Below are positions 7,885 through 17,138 of a stretch of 39,821 nucleotides of DNA, piece after piece. Every line of letters begins with the position of its first letter. Position 1 is the first letter of the stretch. The notes under the pieces were generated by a model that saw only the letters and a list, made by a program, of their open reading frames with translations, was not told the DNA's origin and did not search any database. The position numbers and the translations under genes were made by a program. Location of the stretch: contig CADBTR010000042.1 in NCBI GenBank assembly GCA_902797675.1, positions 1 through 39,821 of the forward strand, given 5' to 3'. This stretch comes from an uncultured Lachnospiraceae bacterium (GTDB lineage: Bacteria; Bacillota; Clostridia; Lachnospirales; Lachnospiraceae).

Positions 7885-9087
7885 TCACCCGAGCATTTCA
7901 CCTTTTTCCTCAACGATCTTTAAAATCTCCCCCGCAAGAGCCGGTTCCCGCTCGGTGAGACGTTTGATCTTCTGTTTATATTTTTCACTTCTCTTTTTCT
8001 GAAAATCAATGGTTTTTCGCAATGATTTTTTTCTTCGCTCCAGATTCTCCACAATCTCCTGCATGGATTTTTCATCGGCAACGGCATCCATCTGATAATC
8101 CCACACCGAGGAGTCATACAATTGCAGCCCGTCAATCTGCTCCTTATAGCTTTTCTGTTCTTTGTACAGCTCATCCGTCATCTTGCCGTATACTTCTCTT
8201 TCCTTTTTCGCGTTCAGATACAGCCGCCAATAATTATTCAATTCATAAGAACTGTGAAGTTCCAGTTTTTCATAAACATAGTCCACCCGGTTTTTCAGAT
8301 TGACATAAAGCAGTCTGTTTTTGTTTAACAATCCGATGGCTTTATTCATTTTTTTCTCATTCAGCCGAAGTTCCGCCGTTTCTTTTTTGTAACGGCTTAT
8401 GACAAAGACCATCAGGAAAGCAGCGATAGCTACCGTAAGGAAAATACCGATGGTAAAATCATAATCACTGGTAAGATGAAAATAAAAGATCACTCCAAGC
8501 GCGATCACGGTAAGCGCAGTGATCGTTCCCGCTATTTTTCTCAGATTTTTCAGATGTCTTGCATTTTCCCGACCCTCGTATTTGAGAGCGCTTTTTTCTC
8601 CCTCCAGCTGATCAAGATTTGATTTTATGGTTTGCAGATCCTCCTCATCGTCATGGAGATCTTTTAAAATCTGCGGCATTTCCTCCTCGTGATTCTGAAT
8701 GTAAAAATACATCGTTTCGGGAACTTTCGTCTCATATGTCTGATAATGAACTTTATCCTCTTTCAGATTTAATATCCTTCTTGCCGTATAGGCAAGTTTC
8801 TCTCTCCTGTCCCGATCCTGCTCCTCGATCTTCCGGATATCCTCAAGGTATCCGTTTACCGCAGTATACTCTTTTCTCGCATCAGTCTGACGTTTGGCGC
8901 ATTCTAAGATCTGTTCGCAGCAATCTTCCACAAAGTCCAGTTTATCCTGTTTTCCGGTACCTGTCTCCTGTTCTTCCTCCGAAACAACATCCTGTTGTTT
9001 TTCCTCCTGAAACCAGTCATAATTCTGCGTTTCATTCTCCTCTTCGCTGTATTTATCCTGCCTCTTTCTGTTAAATAGAAAACCCAT
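7885..9087 (-). CDS. Coiled-coil protein with two membrane helices, function unknown
   Basis: This 400-aa protein is not assignable to a named family. Residues 1-45 are acidic and low-complexity (EEE, QQD). Residues 50-180 are charged and predicted mostly coiled coil. Two hydrophobic helices at about 185-205 and 211-231 are joined by a very short turn, and residues 233-400 are again a long charged coiled coil. With both coils on the same side of the hairpin, both are probably cytoplasmic. It is the last gene of the rarA-led operon, starting 3 nt after the TPR-like gene with only a weak SD, which suggests translational coupling. By position it could anchor the three upstream soluble proteins at the membrane. 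This is inferred from context only. Confidence 0.85.
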   Translation of the reverse strand: MGFLFNRKRQDKYSEEENETQNYDWFQEEKQQDVVSEEEQETGTGKQDKLDFVEDCCEQILECAKRQTDARKEYTAVNGYLEDIRKIEEQDRDRREKLAYTARRILNLKEDKVHYQTYETKVPETMYFYIQNHEEEMPQILKDLHDDEEDLQTIKSNLDQLEGEKSALKYEGRENARHLKNLRKIAGTITALTVIALGVIFYFHLTSDYDFTIGIFLTVAIAAFLMVFVISRYKKETAELRLNEKKMNKAIGLLNKNRLLYVNLKNRVDYVYEKLELHSSYELNNYWRLYLNAKKEREVYGKMTDELYKEQKSYKEQIDGLQLYDSSVWDYQMDAVADEKSMQEIVENLERRKKSLRKTIDFQKKRSEKYKQKIKRLTEREPALAGEILKIVEEKGEMLG

Positions 9088-9090
9088 TTT

Positions 9091-9951
9091 TTATTTCTGC
9101 CTTTCCAGTCCCTGTTTTCTGAAATCTTCCTTCCACCCCGCCAGAAGCTCCTCCATGGTCTGATGATATTCCTCCAGCGGTTTATTTCTCGGTGATATCT
9201 TTTCCTTAAATTCAATGGTATCCCCGCTTAACTCCACATTCTTTGCTTCCCGTTCCACAACGATCCCGTATTTTTCGATCAATTCTCCGGATACTCCGTA
9301 TTGTACGCAAAGTTCCTTTTCTTTTTCTCTGAGTGCTTCCGTTCCCATCCGTCCCGGACCGTCTTTTGCAAGGATCAGACAGCAGATCATATTATCAAGA
9401 TATTCTTGTTTTTTATGAAGCTGCATTGCCTGTCTGAAATATGTATACGCTTCTTCGTACCGAAACCCGGCTCCGCAGATCACGCCCAGATCATTCAGAC
9501 AATCCGCCCGAAGTTCCTCCTCCAGATCTGCGTCTTCGCTTATATTTTTATATTCCTTATATGCGTCTTCCTCTTTTCCGTTTTTCATTAAAATGTCCGC
9601 TCTTACTTTTCGATTCTGTGCCGGTGAGCGTTCCATGATCCGGTCAAATTCCGCGAGAATCTTTTTTTTCTCTTCACCGGAATAATAATCGATCTCCATG
9701 ATCACATCTGCCGCCATGGACAGATACGATTTTCCCAGATTTTTCTTTTGCAGCAACCTGACCGAAAGACTCTGATAACCGAGCGCGGCAAGAAAAGCGC
9801 ACAACTCCTCACCAAAAAAATCCTCATTGATCGCATAAATATTCTGTTTCAGATAATAGCAAAGTTCTTCCGCCGAAAAGATCCTCTTTTCTTCCAGCGA
9901 TTCTCTGTAAAATACTCCCTCTTTTTTTTCCGATAAGATCAATCCGCTCAT
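9091..9951 (-). CDS. TPR-like protein, function unknown
   Basis: A 286-aa soluble, mainly helical protein. Residues 110-200 contain tetratricopeptide-like pairs (KVRADILMKNGKEEDAYKEYKNI; LRADCLNDLGVICGAGFRYEEAYTYFRQAMQLHKKQEYLDN). Such repeats usually mediate protein contacts. The start is ATG 9951, with GGAGG 5 nt before it. An ATG 12 nt upstream would place that GGAGG inside the coding sequence and has no ribosome site of its own. The gap to the preceding gene is 12 nt and to the next 3 nt, so it sits in a tightly packed operon. Its C-terminus is charged and probably disordered. Confidence 0.85.
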   Translation of the reverse strand: MSGLILSEKKEGVFYRESLEEKRIFSAEELCYYLKQNIYAINEDFFGEELCAFLAALGYQSLSVRLLQKKNLGKSYLSMAADVIMEIDYYSGEEKKKILAEFDRIMERSPAQNRKVRADILMKNGKEEDAYKEYKNISEDADLEEELRADCLNDLGVICGAGFRYEEAYTYFRQAMQLHKKQEYLDNMICCLILAKDGPGRMGTEALREKEKELCVQYGVSGELIEKYGIVVEREAKNVELSGDTIEFKEKISPRNKPLEEYHQTMEELLAGWKEDFRKQGLERQK

Positions 9952-9963
9952 GTTATCCTCCAT

Positions 9964-11226
9964 CTATTCCAAAGAGATCCGCTTTTCCACCTGTCTGCCG
10001 GAAGCCTCTCTCCACTCGCCGAATCCCAGATCCGTAATCCTTACCGTAAATACCTTCGGTGATTCAAATCTGATATCGATGCGAATCTCTGTTGTTTTAT
10101 CCATACGGGGAGAAATGCCCGAAAAATCCACCTCAAGCATTTCCTGCTCCTTATAAAAAGGCGAGCTTACCAAAAGTTTCAATTGATCGGTATCCGCCAC
10201 AATAAATTCTCCGGAATATTTTGCCTGGGCAAATCCCGTCCCCGCCGCGATCAATTTCAGTGCTTCCTCTCTGCCGTTTACCAGTCTCATCATTCCTAAG
10301 GAAACCATAACGGTTCCCTCGCAAAATACCGTTGTTTTACGGGACATATCCGACAATGCCGCTGCCGCCCCGCAGGCATACAGATTGAAGCCTTTAAAAG
10401 CCCTGCGCTTTTTGCAGATTTCCCGTATCGATTCCTTACACCAGTTTTCATAGAAACCGGCTCCGGTCAGATAAACGGCGCTGACAATATGGGAACGGTA
10501 ATCCTCTTTCAGATAATCACAAAATCTGGCATCCTCCGAATCCCTCAAACGTTCTTCCTGCACCGCCTCATAGCTTACCAGTCCGGTGAGTTCCTGATCT
10601 TCCACAAAATAAAACCACGTATTGCCCTGCCTTCTTCCGGTGAAGTTTCGCAAAAGCATCTGCTTTTCCTGCAATTCAAACAAGGTGACATCATTTACCC
10701 AAAGTTCTTTTTTCTGATTTACCACATAGCGGGCAAAAGCTTCCGAATGAGACAAAAAGCAAAGTTTCCGTTGGTTCTCTCCCATTTTTTTCATCGCCTG
10801 TTTCAGAAAACGGATCAAGGAAAGATCCATCTGCTCCGCCGTAAAAACAATCGGCTCCTCTTCCGGAAACTTCAGGATTTCCTTCGCTTTCCGATACAAT
10901 ACCGAAAGATATTCCGCAAACAACTCCTCACCGGAATATTCCTGCTCCTCAATATACATCATTCTCTCATTGTGATATACTTCCCACACAAAGATCAGTT
11001 CTTCCCCTTTATTTTCCGGAAGAGAAGCCGCAAAGACCGCATCATCTCCGATCAGCCAGTCTTTCGTCTGACTTCGATAAAATAAGACCATCGGAATCAC
11101 ACATTTTCCATCCTCCGGATTTACGTTCATCGGATACCATTCCCCTGTCCCGTTCTCATACATTGCCACACTGGAATACGTTTTTGCAAGATCGATCCCG
11201 ATCACTTTTTCATATTGCTCCTGCAC
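9964..11226 (-). CDS. Degenerate Hsp70/actin-fold protein (resembles DUF5716)
   Basis: A 420-aa protein whose N-terminus IGIDLAKTYSSVAMYENG (residues 9-26) matches the first phosphate loop of Hsp70 (GIDLGTTxSxVAV), with the Gly and first Thr replaced by Ala and Lys. Residues 245-290 (VYLTGAGFYENWCKESIREI...NLYACGAAAALSD) match the Hsp70 adenosine-binding segment. The second phosphate loop (normally DLGGGT) is not preserved; the equivalent region reads VNDVTLFELQEKQ. ATP hydrolysis is therefore doubtful. The substrate-binding domain is replaced by a short C-terminal beta-rich region (DFSGISPRMD...). The start is GTG 11226, 8 nt after GAGAGG. From memory this is the family Pfam calls DUF5716; I could not check. 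It lies between the 1182-aa protein and the TPR-like protein. Confidence 0.82.
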   Translation of the reverse strand: MQEQYEKVIGIDLAKTYSSVAMYENGTGEWYPMNVNPEDGKCVIPMVLFYRSQTKDWLIGDDAVFAASLPENKGEELIFVWEVYHNERMMYIEEQEYSGEELFAEYLSVLYRKAKEILKFPEEEPIVFTAEQMDLSLIRFLKQAMKKMGENQRKLCFLSHSEAFARYVVNQKKELWVNDVTLFELQEKQMLLRNFTGRRQGNTWFYFVEDQELTGLVSYEAVQEERLRDSEDARFCDYLKEDYRSHIVSAVYLTGAGFYENWCKESIREICKKRRAFKGFNLYACGAAAALSDMSRKTTVFCEGTVMVSLGMMRLVNGREEALKLIAAGTGFAQAKYSGEFIVADTDQLKLLVSSPFYKEQEMLEVDFSGISPRMDKTTEIRIDIRFESPKVFTVRITDLGFGEWREASGRQVEKRISLE

Positions 11227-11247
11227 CTTTCCGGCCTCTCTTTCCTA

Positions 11248-14200
11248 TCAGCACAACGTGAAAATATTCTGATTCACCAGTTTCCTGATATAATATTCTT
11301 TCGCAAGTTCATTTAAACTCTGCTCTTCCCGCATCTGACTGCATACCATCATGTCATTTAAAATGCCATATACACTGTCACTGTTCCATGTATGTTCCCT
11401 GCTGACCGCAATCTCTCTGCTCTCCGTCACATGCTCCTGCCCCTGTTCCCGCTCTTTGATGTAATATTTCAACTGTTCGCCGTAGAACAACAGATACGGA
11501 AATGTAAAGATTCCGTGACAGATATTGTTCATCTTCCCGGATTGAAATTCCTCCCGGTCCGGTGCAAGGTAATAAATCGAAACTTCCTTATCTTCCTCTG
11601 TCCGGTATTCTATAAATGTCATACACGCCACATCTTCCGGTATCGGAAAATATTTTTGAAATTTCTTATAAAATTCAAATATTTTATTTCTGCCGCACAT
11701 CTCATAAAGCAACTTTTCCGCCAGCAGAATCTGAGCTTCCTCCAATGTTTCCTGCTCAGACCAGTATTTCAGCAACGCAAGCTTGCACATGTAATACAGA
11801 TCCCCGCCGTTTGCAACAGCGCGATACAACTGTGAAAAAACAGCTTTCTCAACAACTGTCTCCTTCACAAAGTAATCATAGGATTTCCGGATAAAATACG
11901 CTGCCTTTACTTTCTCGTTGGCGCCGTTTGAGAGATAGGATTCAAATACCTCAGCAAGATGATTGCTGTATTCCCCGGTAAACATCATCTGTACCACAAG
12001 CTGCTCCTCAAGTCTGCGGCTCTCGCAGTCAAAATTCTTGATCGCCCGCCAGAGTTTCAGCATCTCCTTTGTGGGACCGAAATAACGCTCTCCCAGCAGA
12101 TTTAACGTCATCTCATTATACTTTCCTCTCCGGAAAGCCTCAAGGGAAAACTCCACCATTTCCGGCTCATATGATTTGGAAGTTTCAAGCACTTCGTTCA
12201 TACATTTAAATAACAATTTGCTGTCCGCATAATCCACGCCGCAGATCTTCATGATCTCATAAGCCCGTTTCGGAAGCCCTCTTGTAATGCATAACCCCAT
12301 AATCTGAAAAAGCAGCTCCGGACGCAGATATTGCGTCTCCATCTCTGACAAATAATTTTTAAAAGCCTCCTCATCGCTGTCGGCAGCATGATATTCAATG
12401 ATCTCTTTTTCCAGAAACACCCGGTATTCCGGTCTGATATTATGCACCTTCACAAGCCGTTCCATCACCTCAATGGCGATATTGGAGAATTTGCGATATT
12501 TAAAATACATATCATTCAGATAAATCAAAAGCCCCAGCTTATCCGGATGAACATGATACATCTGCAATAACAGTTCTTCCATCTGAAGCAGTTTTTTCTT
12601 CTGATAACTGACTGTCTGCAAAAAGCGGTTTCCATGTACATCCTCAAATACCACGGCGGCGTCGGAAGAATAAACCGGCACGTAAGCTTTTCCTTTCACA
12701 AACGGCACATGCGTTTCTTTCTCCATTTCTTTGTAAATTACGATTGCCTCTCTGATATCCGGATCAGCGCACTGAATCTTGTAGGTATTTACGATCGCCG
12801 CCAAATGATCAATATTATTCCGGTCTGCAACATCCGGCAGAAATTCCTGATAAAGCACCGCCAGCTTATCATTGATCCTGCCTTCTCTTAAGGAAGTCTC
12901 CACGTAAGATCTTATGATCTTCTCATACATCTGATAGATCTGTTCCGATTCCGCCTTGCTTTCCAGCACCTTGCAATAAAGAAAGTCGAGTCGTTCTCCT
13001 TTTAGTGTAAGATTGTATACAAAATACATATAGATCACATTCGGGATTCTCCCCCTGTAATCATAGCTCATGGAATACATATAATACTCATACAATCCGG
13101 TCAGCTGCAAATCTGCTTCCACGGCTCTCTGATACCACGGAAAATAGCCGGTATCCGTTTTCGCTCCTTTGATCAGCATGCCTGTAATGACTGACAATAC
13201 CTGTTTATCCGGATATAATTCATAAATGCCGGTTAAAAGCCGATACACCGGCTCCTGATATTTTTTCTCCGCGCTGCAAAGATCCAATATTCTGTCGCAA
13301 AGTCGTCTGGATAAATATTGATATTTTAATCCGAACAGCAATGCCTGATATTCATATTGATCCAGTACCCGAAGCAGAGACGGAGTTTCATTAAATAACG
13401 CTACCGTTTCATAATACAACAGGGGACTTCTCATTCCCTTGTCATATTGTTCCTTCATCCGGATTAATTTCAGGCTCTCATTCCGGTCATAATTCACATC
13501 CAGATACATCATCAGCCAAAGAAGCTGCCATTGATCATATCCCTGCTCATAATATTCCCGAATGACGGACAGACTTCGTTTCGTCACTGCTTCATCTTTC
13601 TCTTTCAAAGCTTTCACATACAGATAAAAACAATAATTTTCCACATTCCGGTTAAAACTGCCCTGCAGCTGCCTTGACACTTCTTCCAGCAATAAACCTG
13701 CCTCATTCTCTTTTCCCATGGAAAGCATGAGCTGCGCCCGCACAATAGAGACAAATACATCTCCTTTTTTCAAACGGCTCATGATTTTGACAGCTTCCAT
13801 GGAACGATCCTGCCAGTCTCCCAGAGGAATTTTTTTCATGCGAAATTCCAGATAACAGTGATAGAGCGCGGACAGTTCTCTCTGAAAGGCAAGATGTTTT
13901 CCTTCCAGCACACTTTTTTTATCCCCATGAGGTTTATAAGCCCGGATCGGAATTTCAATTTCCCACTGTACGCTCCGTATTTTCAGATAGCCGTAATTCC
14001 AGCCCTCATGCATTTTTTCCTCACAGATCCGATAAAAGAGTCTGTATTGTTTTCCTCCAAAATCCCATGATGTAAGTATTGTTTTCTGAGGCACGATAAA
14101 TACGCCCTCACTCTCAACGGACGCCGAAAAATATCCCCAGCCATCCTGCGTAAGCAGTACTTCTTCCTCCAAGGATTCCGTACATTCTTCATATACGCGC

Positions 14201-14796
14201 TCTCCGCAGTCGGCATCCACCACCACAGGCTTTTTCTTGTTGGCGATGATCAAAAATTCCTCCATCGCAAGTTTTTTATCCGCTCCCTGTACAAGGGCAT
14301 GATACTTTGCCCGCAGGGTATAATCCTTGCGCAAAAATATTTCCGCAAAACGGTTGGAACAAAATAATTTTAAAGCCTCCTCATAATATTCCTGCACCAG
14401 ATCGGTAAAATGAAATAAATTTCTGATCTCTCCAAGACTTGTCTTAGCGCTGAGTACATTGATCCGCAATTCAAAAGGGATCTTTAATTCTCCGCCGTTG
14501 GATACGATGCCGATCTCGCCTTTTATTGTAGTATCCTCCTGCAGATAACGGGCATCTGCCGTGTAACGGATGAGCTGATTGGATCCTGCGAAGGTCTGAT
14601 TTTTTATTTTCACATGACGATTGGAGGAATATACAACACCCTTTAATTTTCCGTCGCCGTAATTACGGAGCACGATGCTCCCTTCTTTCTGTTCCCCCGG
14701 CATCATAACAAGCAGAATTTCCTCCACATCTGCCGTGATTTTCGGATGTTCTCTCTCGATCATTCCTAAGGATAGTCTGTCAATCAATTCCTTCAT
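11248..14796 (-). CDS. Large beta-sandwich plus helical-repeat protein (resembles DUF5717)
   Basis: An 1182-aa protein without signal peptide or clear membrane helix, so cytoplasmic. Residues 20-115 form a beta-rich, Ig-like segment (EEILLVMMPGEQKEGSIVLRN...KGEIGIVSNGGELKIPFELRINV). A second beta-rich stretch follows around 215-295. Residues 300-1080 are long helical repeats rich in Tyr, Leu and Glu (for example YEYYMYSMSYDYRGRIPNVIYMYF), similar to TPR or HAT scaffolds. It overlaps the 3' end of rarA by 17 bp, with GAGGAT 8 nt before its ATG, so it is translationally coupled to rarA. From memory the family is DUF5717, restricted to Clostridia and usually next to the Hsp70-like protein. No function is known to me; a scaffold role is inferred. 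Confidence 0.85.
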   Translation of the reverse strand: MKELIDRLSLGMIEREHPKITADVEEILLVMMPGEQKEGSIVLRNYGDGKLKGVVYSSNRHVKIKNQTFAGSNQLIRYTADARYLQEDTTIKGEIGIVSNGGELKIPFELRINVLSAKTSLGEIRNLFHFTDLVQEYYEEALKLFCSNRFAEIFLRKDYTLRAKYHALVQGADKKLAMEEFLIIANKKKPVVVDADCGERVYEECTESLEEEVLLTQDGWGYFSASVESEGVFIVPQKTILTSWDFGGKQYRLFYRICEEKMHEGWNYGYLKIRSVQWEIEIPIRAYKPHGDKKSVLEGKHLAFQRELSALYHCYLEFRMKKIPLGDWQDRSMEAVKIMSRLKKGDVFVSIVRAQLMLSMGKENEAGLLLEEVSRQLQGSFNRNVENYCFYLYVKALKEKDEAVTKRSLSVIREYYEQGYDQWQLLWLMMYLDVNYDRNESLKLIRMKEQYDKGMRSPLLYYETVALFNETPSLLRVLDQYEYQALLFGLKYQYLSRRLCDRILDLCSAEKKYQEPVYRLLTGIYELYPDKQVLSVITGMLIKGAKTDTGYFPWYQRAVEADLQLTGLYEYYMYSMSYDYRGRIPNVIYMYFVYNLTLKGERLDFLYCKVLESKAESEQIYQMYEKIIRSYVETSLREGRINDKLAVLYQEFLPDVADRNNIDHLAAIVNTYKIQCADPDIREAIVIYKEMEKETHVPFVKGKAYVPVYSSDAAVVFEDVHGNRFLQTVSYQKKKLLQMEELLLQMYHVHPDKLGLLIYLNDMYFKYRKFSNIAIEVMERLVKVHNIRPEYRVFLEKEIIEYHAADSDEEAFKNYLSEMETQYLRPELLFQIMGLCITRGLPKRAYEIMKICGVDYADSKLLFKCMNEVLETSKSYEPEMVEFSLEAFRRGKYNEMTLNLLGERYFGPTKEMLKLWRAIKNFDCESRRLEEQLVVQMMFTGEYSNHLAEVFESYLSNGANEKVKAAYFIRKSYDYFVKETVVEKAVFSQLYRAVANGGDLYYMCKLALLKYWSEQETLEEAQILLAEKLLYEMCGRNKIFEFYKKFQKYFPIPEDVACMTFIEYRTEEDKEVSIYYLAPDREEFQSGKMNNICHGIFTFPYLLFYGEQLKYYIKEREQGQEHVTESREIAVSREHTWNSDSVYGILNDMMVCSQMREEQSLNELAKEYYIRKLVNQNIFTLC

Positions 14797-16117
14797 TCTG
14801 CCCGATCCTCCTCAAATACTCCTGTATCTTCTTCTCATAACCGATCTGCGTTGGCTCATAAAACCTGGTGCCCGTCAATGCAGCCGGAAGATATTGCTGT
14901 TTCACATAATGCTCCGGATAATCATGGGCATAAAGATATCCGATCCCTCTGCCCAGTTTTGAAGCTCCTTTGTAATGAGCATCCTGCAAATGAGGCGGCA
15001 CCTCATATCCTTTTGCTCCGCTGTCTTTTACTGCCTGCATCGCCCGATCCACAGCAAGATAGGATGCATTGCTCTTTGGCGCACACGCCACATAGATCGC
15101 TGCCTGGGACAAAATAATCCGGGCTTCCGGCATTCCGATCTGATGTACGGCATTTGCCGCGGAAACCGCCACCACCAGCGCATTGGGATCCGCATTTCCC
15201 ACATCCTCCGCCGCGCAGATCATGATCCTCCTTGCGATAAAGGTAACGCTCTCACCTGCATATAACATTTTCGCAAGATAATATACCGCCGCATCCGGAT
15301 CCGATCCCCGCATGCTTTTGATAAATGCCGAGATGGTATCGTAATGGTTATCTCCGGTTTTATCATAGCGCACCACTTTTTTCTGAATACACTGCCCTGC
15401 CACCTGAAGTGTAAGATGAATCTTGCCGTCCTCGCTCCGGTCTGTTGTAAGCACACCGAGTTCTATCGCATTCAATGCCATTCTGGCGTCTCCTCCGGAG
15501 ATTTCCGCCAAAAAATCCTTTGCGTCCTCGTCGATCACCGCTCCGTACGCTCCCATTCCTTTTCCTGTATCACATAAAGCCCGATCAATGAGTTTTTTGA
15601 TATCCTCCGCCTCCAAAGGATATAATTCAAAAATAATGGAACGGGAGATTAACGCCTGATTTACCTCAAAATATGGATTTTCCGTGGTTGCCCCGATTAA
15701 GATCAATGTTCCGTCTTCCACAAACGGCAGCAGATAATCCTGCTGTCCCTTATTAAACCGATGGATCTCGTCAATAAATAAAATAGTCTTCTGACCGTAC
15801 ATGCCAAGAGTCTGTTTTGCCTCTTCCACCACCGTTTCCATGTCTTTCTTACTCGCCACGGTGGCATTGATCTGATGAAAAGCGGCGCTTGTGGTATTGG
15901 CGATCACCTTCGCAAGAGTGGTTTTTCCCGTTCCGGGAGGACCGTAAAATAAAATGGAACTTAACTTGTCCGCCCGAATCGCCCGATACAGCAATTTATC
16001 CTTTCCGATGATGTGCTGTTGTCCCACCACTTCTTCTAAAGTAGAAGGACGCAGGCGGGACGCCAGCGGCGCATCTTTTTCCTTATGCTGTTCACTCATA
16101 TATTCAAACAGATCCAT
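14780..16117 (-). CDS. rarA: Replication-associated recombination protein A (RarA/MgsA AAA+ ATPase)
   Basis: A clamp-loader-related AAA+ ATPase that acts at stalled replication forks. It is 445 aa, normal for the family. It shows SRLRPSTLEEVVGQQHIIG (20-38), Walker A GPPGTGKTT (59-67), Walker B ILFIDEIHRFNKGQQD (112-127), sensor-1 GATTENPYFEVN, and the C-terminal tetramerisation region ending with the YLPAALTGTRFYEPTQIGYE motif. The start is ATG 16117 (MDLFEYMSEQ), after AAGGGG at 9 nt; upstream in-frame ATGs lie in or above the promoter. It leads an operon whose next four genes have no known link to replication. Confidence 0.97.
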   Translation of the reverse strand: MDLFEYMSEQHKEKDAPLASRLRPSTLEEVVGQQHIIGKDKLLYRAIRADKLSSILFYGPPGTGKTTLAKVIANTTSAAFHQINATVASKKDMETVVEEAKQTLGMYGQKTILFIDEIHRFNKGQQDYLLPFVEDGTLILIGATTENPYFEVNQALISRSIIFELYPLEAEDIKKLIDRALCDTGKGMGAYGAVIDEDAKDFLAEISGGDARMALNAIELGVLTTDRSEDGKIHLTLQVAGQCIQKKVVRYDKTGDNHYDTISAFIKSMRGSDPDAAVYYLAKMLYAGESVTFIARRIMICAAEDVGNADPNALVVAVSAANAVHQIGMPEARIILSQAAIYVACAPKSNASYLAVDRAMQAVKDSGAKGYEVPPHLQDAHYKGASKLGRGIGYLYAHDYPEHYVKQQYLPAALTGTRFYEPTQIGYEKKIQEYLRRIGQNEGID

Positions 16118-16154
16118 CTCTTTTTTCCCCTTCATAAAATATCTGACTAAAAAT

Positions 16155-16183
16155 AGTTTACTTTTAATCGGCCTTTCCGTCAA
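16155..16183 (-). promoter_or_regulatory. rarA operon promoter
   Basis: TTGACG (16178-16183), 17 bp and TAAACT (16155-16160) on the minus strand, 38 bp upstream of the chosen rarA start. It is the only clear promoter seen ahead of the five-gene operon. Confidence 0.7.
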
Positions 16184-16254
16184 CCTTTTTCGCAAAAAAG
16201 AATATGCTATATTAAACAACTTTTTCCGGTTAACTAACGGATCGGAGGACTTTT

Positions 16255-17136
16255 ATGAATGCAGACTACCGAAGAATTGTCAAAAATGCAACTTTTTTTC
16301 AAAAAATGCAAAAACATTCACCTTTCCTGCCCCCCTGTATTGCCGTTATGGATACGGGAATCTATCCTCACCGGGATTTAGGCAGACGAATCCTCGGTTT
16401 TTACGATGTCTTAAAAAAACACCCGCAGCCCTATGACGATAACGGTCACGGCACCCATATCAGTGGTATTATAGCCGGGGCTTCTCCCGGACGCTACCGG
16501 GGAATCTTTCCCAGGGCAACTTTATTCGGCATTAAAACCCTTGCGGATGACGGCACCGGAAAGATCGGCGACTTTATCGCCGGCATCGATTTTCTTCTGC
16601 ACAACCATAAGGCAAATAAGATTCGTATCATCAATATTTCTTTAGGGGGAACCTATGACGGATCCGATGAGCAGAAAATGCTGATCGATTATGTAGAACG
16701 CGCCTGGGATCTGGGACTTCTGGTGGTGGCAGCAGCAGGCAACAACGGTCCGGAACGCGGTACCGTCACCGTTCCCGGCGTCAGCAAAAAAGTCATTACC
16801 GTAGGGACATGGGACGACAACATTCCCGCCGTCAATCCCTCCACCGGAAAACGGTTTGTCCATTATTCCGGACGGGGTCCCACCAGCGAATGTATCGTAA
16901 AACCGGATATTTTATGTCCCGGCGCCAATATTTTAAGTCTCAACGCCTCCTATGCCGGCTATACCGTAAAAAGCGGAACTTCCATGTCTACCCCGATGAT
17001 TTCAGCGGTCTGCGGTCTGGTTCTTTCTTATCATCCGGATCTTACTCCGAAAGAATTAAAAAAAGCCGTCAAAGCCTCCTGTTTTCCCAACAGTCGGCGC
17101 TTTGACAGCCAAAAATTTTTTTCCTGTTTCCTGTAA
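16255..17136 (+). CDS. Intracellular subtilisin-like serine protease (S8)
   Basis: A 293-aa S8 peptidase with the full catalytic triad: Asp33 in AVMDTGI, His65 in DNGHGTHISGI and Ser243 in SGTSMSTPM. AAAGNNGP supplies the oxyanion Asn. No signal peptide and no long pro-domain are present, and the length matches intracellular subtilisins such as IspA of Bacillus, so it probably acts in the cytoplasm. GGAGG lies 6 nt before ATG 16255. A weak -10-like TGCTATATT at 16205-16213 may serve as promoter, but no good -35 is seen. It is divergent from rarA and convergent with sigE, 2 bp apart. IspA-type proteases act during sporulation and starvation in Bacillus, so the position next to sigE is suggestive only. 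Confidence 0.95.
   Translation: MNADYRRIVKNATFFQKMQKHSPFLPPCIAVMDTGIYPHRDLGRRILGFYDVLKKHPQPYDDNGHGTHISGIIAGASPGRYRGIFPRATLFGIKTLADDGTGKIGDFIAGIDFLLHNHKANKIRIINISLGGTYDGSDEQKMLIDYVERAWDLGLLVVAAAGNNGPERGTVTVPGVSKKVITVGTWDDNIPAVNPSTGKRFVHYSGRGPTSECIVKPDILCPGANILSLNASYAGYTVKSGTSMSTPMISAVCGLVLSYHPDLTPKELKKAVKASCFPNSRRFDSQKFFSCFL
17058..17110 (-). terminator. Terminator of the spoIIGA-sigE operon inside the protease gene
   Basis: On the minus strand an imperfect long stem (outer arms 17065-17075 with 17099-17110, inner CTGTT/AACAG) is followed directly by seven T (17058-17064). It lies wholly within the 3' coding part of the convergent S8 protease. In the plus direction a T7 run starts 10 nt after the stem, so weak two-way action is possible. 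Confidence 0.8.
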
Positions 17137-17138
17137 CT

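Noticed and set aside
16118..16219. An upstream start for rarA adding 34 residues
   Set aside because: The extension would span the promoter; AAGGGG and the conserved N-terminus support ATG 16117.
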